A stretch of DNA of 64,000 bases. It comes from Mugil cephalus. Taxonomy: Eukaryota > Chordata > Actinopteri > Mugiliformes > Mugilidae. The position numbers were made by a program, and so were the translations under genes. Positions 55,528 to 64,000 of this stretch are shown here, piece after piece. The first letter of the stretch is position 1. Each line of letters starts with the position of its first letter. The stretch lies in assembly GCF_022458985.1 (NCBI RefSeq), contig NC_061786.1, positions 7,034,001-7,098,000 of the forward strand, in the 5' to 3' direction. Below the pieces are notes generated by a model. That model was not told the origin of the DNA, searched no databases, and saw nothing but the letters and a program-made list of their open reading frames with translations.

Positions 55528-57178
55528 GTCCAAGCGCACCTTAAAGAAGTGACATTGAACTTAACCAGACCAAAAGGGATTACAGTGAACTGAACTGATA
55601 ACTAACTAAGGATGAACACATCGCTTTAAAATGACACATCAAAAGGAAGAAATATGTATTACCTGAGTACTGATGAATTTGAAAGCCAGACGACGGAATT
55701 GACCAAATCAACAACTTTTCCCTTTAAACAACCGCTCATAAGATGGCATTTAACTTGCCAGAGTTAAATAACCAAGCCGAATGGTCACCATCTCAGTCAG
55801 TCAGTCAGCCAGTCAGTCAGTAACCACTGGATAAGTGAGCAGGTGTACAAAGTCATGCTGGGTGATGTGGTCCTTGTCCACTTTGTGTAGCCGTCGTTGC
55901 TTGTGGGCTCTTGACTCAACAGGACTACAGTCTCCAGCCTGCAAAGCTCCGTGCGTGCAAACATGCTGACTTGCTGCGCACAGGGATTTGTATTGTCAAG
56001 AGTGTTTAGCTGAGCTTAACAGGACTGGGAGGTGTGCGGCTATACACATGGATGGATGATATTTATGAGTGAATATAGGTAGAGACTTTATTTATCCTGA
56101 GGCAAATGCATGTGTCCAGTAGCGTCATCACATAGAAACAGATATGAAAGATGTTTAAGTTTTATAACCACATAAAGTAATGTCAGCAATGACCACAACA
56201 CTCCAGCTGTTTCCTCACAGGGAGACAAACGACCCCCTCAAACTGTCCATGGAGCAGGACAGAGATAGCAGCCTGTCACTGAAATAAGATACTTATCCCC
56301 ACTGCAATTATGTTAAACATTGGCTAAACATTGAAGACAAATTACTCATATGATGTTATGATCCAATATTGAGTGCTAACTAGTGGTATAAATAGTATTA
56401 GTATTATGTACACAAGGATATAGGAAGGAGCTGTTGTTTCTCTCCTCTAAATAAATATATAAAGTTTTATATAGTAATCACATTTTTTGACAATTATATT
56501 TATATATATAAAAAAAATGTTCAAATAACTCAATGTAACAAGCAACGAAATCGTAAGATTTGTGTTTCTCGGTTTGAAAGAAATGACTGGCTAACGGCAA
56601 GTGTGTCCCAGCATTCACTTTTCTGTTTTTTGGAGGAGACACAGCATGGGCCCAAGAAGGACTTTTGCATTTGAAACATTTGTCAACAAGAATATGGATG
56701 CAGCGCAAGCATTAAGCGCTGTCCATGTTACGAAATTGTTGATTTAGCATTGCTGGACCTACCATTGGATAGTACAGTGGTTAGCGACGCTGCCTATCAC
56801 ACATGTTTGTCATTACATTCGTTTTTTTGTGTTTTGTGTATTTTCATTCAATCAATTTGAGAAGTCGAAAATGTTCTTTGATTTTGGTCACAGCTTGTCA
56901 TTTAGGGGTGATGTAACTGTGTTAACTAATTAATCCGTATTATGCATTTGTTAGCCCACCCACCAAATTTCAGTTTCACCACCAGCCACAACTGTATGTT
57001 AATGATTCTTATCTAACTTCCTGAATGTCTGATTCGCCCTACAAATAACCACAACAATAGCTTTTTTTTGTAATATATTGTTTTTTTATGAAAGAGTAAA
57101 AAATACTGTACATTAAAAAATAGTAGATTGTTAAGCACTCTTTGAAATACAAACATCCATCCACACAGTGGCAGCATA
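55528..57178. other. tdh upstream region and mtmr9-like 3' flank
   Basis: No gene recognised. It includes a (CAGT)n patch (55793-55821). The tdh promoter should lie in the first few hundred bases. A possible AATAAA on the minus strand near 56096-56101 could end the mtmr9-like transcript. Confidence 0.55.
55793..55821. repeat. (CAGT)n imperfect tetranucleotide repeat
   Basis: About seven CAGT-type units with one interruption. Confidence 0.9.
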
Positions 57179-60100
57179 TCAACTGAGCGCCACTCTCCCC
57201 CACTCAATAACCATGTTCCTTATCTCCTCCTGGGCCTCTTCAAGGAGACGAGCCTCCTCGGTCCACCTCAGAAAATAGCCTAAGGGAAAAACATGTGATT
57301 GAGTGAGCAACAACACTTAGATGAAATCAACAATACTGAATGTTTAAAACACAACTTGTAAATAAAACTAATTAATATATATGCTAATAATTGCAGATAA
57401 TTCAAACTTTATTTTGAATATTATCCAGTCTAGTGTGTATCAGTCTACAGTAAACGTGAATTTGTATATGACGGATTTATATTCGTATGCATTCGCACAA
57501 ATGTGCACACATTCACACAGCCCAAGCAACTCAGGGTCCAGTGTCTTTGATCGAAACCACTTCTCCTCTGGTTTGTGGACAAGTCAGAGCCGCCCACACA
57601 AATGCAAGTGAAGCAAGTTTGAAATCATTTTTGGAAATCATAAACACAGATTCTCTGGACTGAGGGGGGGAGAGCCACCTTGCTTGTTATCACCATGCAG
57701 CAGCACCCACGATAGCATCTCAGCGCATGGGTAACTTGTAGCAACATGTCTGACGGCAACTTTAACGCAGAATGATAAACGTTTGGATTTTGGAGCAACA
57801 TCTTTGCCATCGAGATGATATCTTCTTCAGGGATGGCCTTGCTTGTTCCAACAACTTGATTTTAAAACAACAATCTGCAGTGCGATAGTGAAAGAGTCTA
57901 AGTGCTAAACGGGCCTGTCAACAGTCCAGCCCTGACCCTCTTCAGAAAAAAATATGACAAAGGAGGCCCGGACTGTAAGTAAAGCGAGAACGGGGAAACG
58001 TAGTAATTTCAGATCTACAGATGTTGTTCTCAGATCCCAGGTGCTGACATTTCAAATTCAAAAGCAGCATGCCTATTTCAAAAAACAATCAATATCTCAG
58101 TTTTAACATCTGATTTGTTGTCTAAATACATTTAAATATACAGTTAAAGTGATTTGAAATTCAACATATTCTTTAAATATTAATATATTCTATTTTATAA
58201 TGTTTGAACAGGCCTGCCAATCAAAGCTCACCTCTCCAGAGCTGCAGGGACTGAGGGTGGACTGAGGGCCAGATTGCTAGTTCAGTGGGCTCATACAGGG
58301 GGTTAGAATAGATATCCCTATCCCCGGGTCTCAGCAACACCTGGAACAAACAGTGAGTCTTGTCCTTCACTCCCAGGACACACCTGATAGAAAAGAATGA
58401 GGAAAGAACACTGATAAGTTCTAAATTGAGTTCAGGATGAAACTTTCTGTGATCACTATTGAGAGGGTAAAATCAAGCCGACCTGTCCTGATCATTGTTA
58501 CACAGAAAGGTGCCATAGTCAGAGGCGTAGACTTCAGTCGCCAGCCTCAGGAGCAGCGCCTCAGAGAAGCCCAGCGCCAGGGGGAACTGACGCCACAGCT
58601 GCCACACACAGTCCAACAGCAGCAGGAAGACCGGAGACTCCTGCTGGAGACGAGCATGGGAATAGGCCATGTGGGCGCACCGCTGCTGGAACGGGTGTCC
58701 TGCCTATAGGGAACAACACACACCCACACACACACATTTCAGCCGAGTTCATTTTCTGTTTCAGTTCAACTTTGGACGTGTAGTTCACTTTGAAGAAATG
58801 GGCAGAGCTAACAGTAGGTTCAGCTGTTAAAAGGAGCGCAAGCTCTGCTACTGTACCACAGCAAAAACTGTGCTCATTGATCAATGTGTGTACACTGATC
58901 AGCCACAACATTACGACCACTGACAGGAGAAGTGAATAACACTGACCCCCCGTAGCAATGGTAGCAGCCATCCCCAGCAGGATTCAGCCTGACACAGACA
59001 CACACAAATGGTTTAGGAACAACTAAAAAAAAAAAAACATGAAGGCGACCTGGTCTCCAAATTCACTAGATCCCAAACTGATCAAGTATCTGATCAAGGA
59101 TCAAATAGACTGTTGACCAGATCTAACCAGAACATCTGATCCCTGCGGAGTATGTGCGTTGTAGGTGTTACTATTTCTTCTGTTCCTCTTGAGATTCCTT
59201 TTAGTGTCCTCATTCTGGTATGAATTTGACCTTAAAGAGTTGAGGAGTTGCGGCAGTTTCTTGGAAATCACTGAAAATCTTTGCAGCCAGTTGCTTCATA
59301 ATCAGATAACCTACTCCGTATATGGTGTGAAGTGTGAAGTTCTGACTACGGATGGCTCAGCGAGTTCTTGTGTTAGCAAAGCGCAGGAGGCCCCTGAGGA
59401 GGCCTGATATTTGACCTTCAGCTCGAATGTCGATCCACTCCAATAGCACAATGAAGCTGAAAAAAAGACGGCCACCGCTGGAACATGGCACATTTAAGTC
59501 TCTCACAGCCTGCCAACGGGCAGCAGACTGAATATTATCTTATTTATTCGCCAAGGCAGTTCCTGTTAAGGGTGGGCTGTGGAGCAATATCCTTTCAGTA
59601 AGAGATTTGTCCATTACCACATGTGTGTTCTGCGGTTAGCTCTGTAGCAACACTGAAAATGTTAAACAGTGCATTTCATATGTGCTTTATTTTGGATGTG
59701 AAATGCTTAGTTTAGGTTGAAAGTCTAAATGTATTAACCTTTTGAACCTTTTAAAACTGCGTCTATATGTATAAAATAAGAAATGAATACATTTGAGGAA
59801 ATGAGATTTAAAGCGCTTCCTCATGTCACAGTCAGAGAATGTCTTGTTTACAGAGAGTTTCATTGGAGCTATTTGTAACTCTTCAGGCGTTTTCTAGCGT
59901 TCGCTGATCACCGCGAGTCTCCGTAAAAAAAGACATTTCTGTATCTTCCCCGTCTTCCACGCGTACGCTCGGACTCTCACCTGCACCCACTCCCTCTCCA
60001 GCAGAGCCAGGAAGCCCTCGAGTGTGCGGCAGCGCGGGTCCATGATGAGCTGGGCCAGAGTGCTGATGAGCAAAGAGGAGTCCGTCCCTTCAAAACCGTG

Positions 60101-63100
60101 AACCAGGACCGAATGACCGTCCCTGGGCGAGAACAATAGCCATGCTAAAGTCTTGTTCTTTCACATGCACAAAAAATAGACAATGCATTTGCTTTTAAGA
60201 CACGTTAAGCCGCAACTATTTGCGGCCACTTCCTATTAGTGCTTGTGAGAGAGTTTAAATACTTCAAAAGAGCGTGATTACTCGCATTACTTCCTAGTCT
60301 AGCCTCTATCTGTGGCACTTCTTCTTTGAGAGACGCTTTAGCTTAATAAATTCATACTGCTTGTGTACAAATAAAACAGCTTAATATTCATGTGTGGTTT
60401 ACACATTTTATTTCTGAATTCTACCACGTTATTGTGTAATTGTAAAAAAGCTTTGGCATTTGATTGTCGCCAGGTTGTTTTGTTGTTGTTTTTTTAAGGC
60501 AAAACTGATCAAATTAGGAAGAGAAGAGGAAGCTGTGAGGAGCAGGGGACATTAAAGTCCATCACTCCAGTGTAGACATGTCCCCATAGCCAACACCCAT
60601 GATAATATCTACTTAGAGATGAAATTATTTCTCCACAACCATCGCTCTGATCAGAGTAGTGAATCATTTGGCTTCATAATGACTGGTGGGAGAAACAGTC
60701 GCTCACTTAGTATCTCATTAAAGTAGCTCGTACCTCTCCACGCACTCCGCCAGCAGGCCGGCAGTTGACAGAGCAGTCTGCACGTGTGACAGCCACTTTG
60801 AATTCTCCAGCTTACTGAGCCAGCGGTCCATGTTGTGGGACTCGTCGCCGCAGGCCTCCACCAGTTTAATCAGACTCTCCTGCAGTGCTTTACCCCTGCA
60901 AATGCACATGAACGAAATTGACTCAGACAGCTCAGTCAGGTGGGACAGGCCGTCTGATCTGCTCCCACGTGCGGGCGTACCTCTCCATTTGTCTGTGCAG
61001 CCTCTTCCAGCGGTCGTAGCACGATTTGGACTCGAACCCTCCGCCCGTCATCCGGGCCTGCTGGGCCTGCTGACTGGAGCGGGTGTCAATAATGTAACCT
61101 TTGTCCGAGCCCTCGATCACAGCCTGGAGGAGCAGCTCGTCTTCTTTGCAGCGCTTCCTGTTGGCCCCCGTCAGCGGCTGACTGCTGCGCATGATCACCT
61201 GAGAGGTTTTTCCACAGTTAGCAGTGCTGAGTTACACGTGCGGACAAGCAGCGAAAGGTAAAGGCCATCACCATGCCGTTCTTCCTGTGGTAGTAGCAGA
61301 GGACAGGGAAGCGTCCTCCCTGTCTGAATTTGGCCACCTTCCTCAGCGTGTCATCGTCGATGCTGCTTGGGACGATGACTGCCGGGGGGTAGGAGGGACA
61401 CACTGAGTAGTCTCTGTTCACGCTGCTCAGCCTCCACCTGTTATGCTGCAAACAGTGCAAAAAGTCAAGTGACCTACAAGTGGCTTCAGTGCTTTAGCAT
61501 CATCGTAATTCAAATACCACAAGCGTTTTTTTATGCGCAGGCAGATGTTCAGGTCTCAAAGGGCTGATGAAGCTCTTCCATTTGCTACAAGTATTGATCT
61601 TTTTCTGTTCCTCCTCTGTGCACCTTGGTAGAGGATGAAGTCGTGCCAGAAATACAACTTTATAAAAAGCACAGTGATTAAACCATAGCGTGTGTTTTTA
61701 TCGGTGGTAATCCTTAGTGTATTTTTAAGTGCTTAGGGGGAAATGCACTCATTTTCTTTCTCTGGAAGAGGTAGACTTGAGACTCAGTGCTGCTAAGATA
61801 ACTGCATGAAAAAATGCAAAGTGACAGTTAGCTGGAAGTTAGTTTAGCTTAGCATAAAGACACACATTGTCCGGATCCTTCAAGAGTAGCGAAAATTGGC
61901 TACCTATACAGCTCAGTACCATTACATTAAAAAATATCATATGTCTTCTAGTTGGGTTGGCAACCGCCAGAGGCAGACAAAGTTGTTTTTACACTTTAAA
62001 AAACAGATATGAGATGATAGTGGGTTAGTTTCTCAAGTGTTTCTAGTTAGATTTAACAGATTTCATATCCAGATCCGGGCTTGCATTCCCTTTTTCTGAT
62101 ACTACAGATTCAGCCAGGTAGAACTGTCTGCTGGTTCATGACCGGGGCCTCGAGAGGGCCCTCACTGATACATGCTTGGCTGTATCGAGATCCCCCTAGA
62201 CGACACAGTGAATGTTGCCCCAGAAAAGGTAAAGGTCACTCTTTAGAATATAAAGATTCCAACTATAAAGAACAGCGGCAGCATGACGTAAGCACAGACA
62301 TGCCAGGTCCAGTGAACTTCGTCTGGGTGGCGGGCATGCCTGGGGGACGGTGTGATTGCGAGGACAGATACCCAGCATTGTCTGCGACAATAAAAAGCAC
62401 GCAACAGGGCCGCCATCCGGACCCACGCCTCACCATAGAAACATGCTATTCTCAGAGGAAGACATTAAGCGCGAATTCAAGCTGTGAGCAGCACATTCTG
62501 AAGTTAAAGGAAAACAAATGAAAGCTAAGCAACAGGGATATCCTGAATCTCGACCCCTACATTCTGCTTCCCTGACATTTTCCTGTCATTTGTGTTTTGG
62601 CCGATCGTCGGAAAGGGTTGTCTGTGCAACTTATGCGTAGGAGTTTACGTTCCGAAACAATGGAAACAACCATATATGGAGGTTGACGTGTCACTTACGA
62701 GCTGCTTCATTTGGCTGTAGTGCATTTCAGGTGATGACAGGCCCCAGTGGCTCTGCAGGCTGAGGTCAGCAGGTCTGTAAAAGAAGGGATACATCTTCGG
62801 CACGTGGTCCAGACAGGACAGGGTCTATAGGATCACATCAGAGAACATTTGCAAAATACAGCAAAATAATACAGACGTTCGAGTTCCTGCGCGTTTCTCT
62901 GTATCTGTCGTGTTGTTAATTTCAAATACCTCGATGGAGTGTGAAATATTGAGACACTGCTCCATGCCTGGGATGTCAAGCTGGATAACACGCAGATCTT
63001 TGCACTTGATGGTAATGGTCCCTGATGATCCAGACATCCTACACAAGTACACATTCCACGGTGATTCATGCACTGAACTACGAAAACAATAGCTCCATGC

Positions 63101-64000
63101 CCACCTCCCCTCCCCATCCCACCCCACCCCTCGAAGCCCCTAGCAGAGCAGGAGGCTTGACTGGCAGCAGAAAAGGAAGGCGAGGAAGGGTTCGTCTGGC
63201 TGACAAATGAATGAGCAACACCTAACACCTATAGTTAGCGCTGCTGGGTCAAGTGTTTGTAGTAATGCGTTCACAAAGCTGTGAAAAAAACTGTTAGAAG
63301 CAAGCCGCACAAAATTTGTGCATGTGTAGACAAAAAAACAACCAAAAAAAGAGAGCGAGTGTCATCTTGTTTGCAAATTTCCCTCTTCAGCGCTGTGGGC
63401 AACAAGAGCAGCACACAGCAGACACATGGCAACACCGAGGATGTCCAACCTTTTACCGGGGCCTGCACTAGAGAAGAAGCTGGCCGAAAGGTTTTCCACA
63501 CTGGTTAAAAAGATTCAAGGAGGTTCATTAGACATTGGAGCATTCACAGTTGAGACAGTGTGGATTAGTATGATTATTGGTTTGGTGGAGTCATCAATTA
63601 CAATCGTCATAATGGCTGAATAAACCCACAATTAAATCCCCACATAATTTTGTCTGTTTCTTGAATTGTTGAATCACATGCCGTTTTGATTTTGACCTTC
63701 TGGAAACACATGGTGCCAAGTTATTCGAGCGTGTACTCGTTTACTTCACGATAACTCACTAACTGCTTGACAGGATGTATATTTTCCACTAATGGCCTGT
63801 CACTTTAACCTCCTCCCGCCTCCCTCACCTCTTCTCGATGGCATCGATGTTTTTGAGGAGCAGTAAAACCTGTCGGGAGGTGCCCTCCTCCCTCTCCGAG
63901 AAGAGCAGGTGGTGGCCGGTGATGCACAAGGTGCCTCTGCTCGGCGGGTGGAGCGGTTGCCGGAGCACTACATCCTCCACGTTGGCCGTCTTGATGTGAT
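57179..64000 (-). CDS. mtmr9-like: myotubularin-related protein 9-type pseudophosphatase (5' end outside window)
   Basis: Ten minus-strand exons: 63829-64000 (continuing right), 62930-63038, 62699-62824, 61272-61445, 60981-61198, 60734-60895, 59981-60122, 58483-58703, 58232-58383 and 57179-57279. They encode about 525 residues, and the N-terminus lacks perhaps six. MTMR9 is an inactive myotubularin that binds and boosts MTMR6/7/8, which dephosphorylate PI3P and PI(3,5)P2. Exon 1 begins the PH-GRAM domain (GTLCITGHHLLFSE). Later exons match MTMR9 closely: VCPSYPP, GGRFPVL, MRSSQPLTGANRKRCKEDE, GYIIDTRS, QESLIKLVEAC and ESHNMDRWLSKLE. The active-site loop reads VLVHGFEGTDSS, without the Cys and Arg of the catalytic CX5R. 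The C-terminus (EEAQEEIRNMVIEWGRVALS) is shorter than the human coiled coil. It could be mtmr9 itself or a fish paralogue (mtmr9-like). Confidence 0.9.
58891..59150. mobile_element. internally deleted Tc1-like remnant in an mtmr9-like intron
   Basis: Begins TACACTGATCAGCCACAACA and continues TTACGACCACTGACAGG, a Tc1-type terminus I recognise from fish. The sequence then jumps to fragments of the transposase 3' half (TCTCCAAATTCACTAGATCC resembles the SPDLNPIE region). The other inverted repeat is not seen, so the right limit is approximate. Confidence 0.65.
61446..62698 (-). other. mtmr9-like intron 3
   Basis: About 1.25 kb between exons 3 and 4. It contains the repeat at 61735-61870, otherwise nothing recognised. 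Confidence 0.8.
61735..61870. repeat. degenerate teleost interspersed repeat
   Basis: GTTTAGCTTAGCATAAAGAC, preceded by a TTTCTCTGG...GAGACTC region, resembles a very common fish repeat whose core is TTAGCTTAGCATAAAGACTG. Identification is from memory. Confidence 0.45.
63039..63828 (-). other. mtmr9-like intron 1
   Basis: About 0.8 kb. No repeat or gene recognised. Confidence 0.8.

Overview
The window is vertebrate genomic DNA, almost certainly from a teleost fish. It has AT-rich intergenic sequence full of (TG)n, (CA)n and (TA)n microsatellites and Tc1/mariner elements with long inverted repeats. Its GT-AG split genes translate to vertebrate proteins. There is no prokaryotic gene organisation. 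The published kind of system closest to 'mobile' here is a structurally complete Tc1-like transposon. I see no sign of an undescribed multi-gene system.

Layout, left to right. 1-407 is the end of an intron and 408-889 the last coding exon (+ strand) of a RUNX transcription factor, best matched to runx3, followed by its 3' UTR. About 2.5-21.4 kb is non-coding DNA between two convergent genes. It holds microsatellites, decayed DNA transposons and a perfect 94-bp palindrome. 21.4-38.8 kb is clic4 (- strand): six coding exons, 252 aa, complete, with a 10.5-kb first intron. 40.6-50.3 kb is srrm1 (- strand): seventeen coding exons, 861 aa, complete. 50.63-52.23 kb is a Tc1-like element with an uninterrupted 340-aa transposase. 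53.1-55.5 kb is L-threonine dehydrogenase, tdh (- strand): eight exons, 373 aa, complete. 57.2 kb to the right edge is a myotubularin-related protein of the MTMR9 type (- strand): ten exons, lacking only the first few codons, which lie beyond the window.

The exon models were built by reading each intron boundary and checking codon phase. Each complete gene sums to a whole number of codons with no internal stop. Gene order runx3 - clic4 - srrm1, with runx3 tail-to-tail to clic4, matches what I recall of human 1p36.11. The tdh-mtmr9 pair matches what I recall of human 8p23.1, so two blocks that are separate in human are adjacent here. The genes do not form one pathway: a transcription factor, a GST-fold CLIC protein, an RS-rich splicing co-activator, a mitochondrial threonine catabolic enzyme and a catalytically dead phosphoinositide phosphatase subunit.
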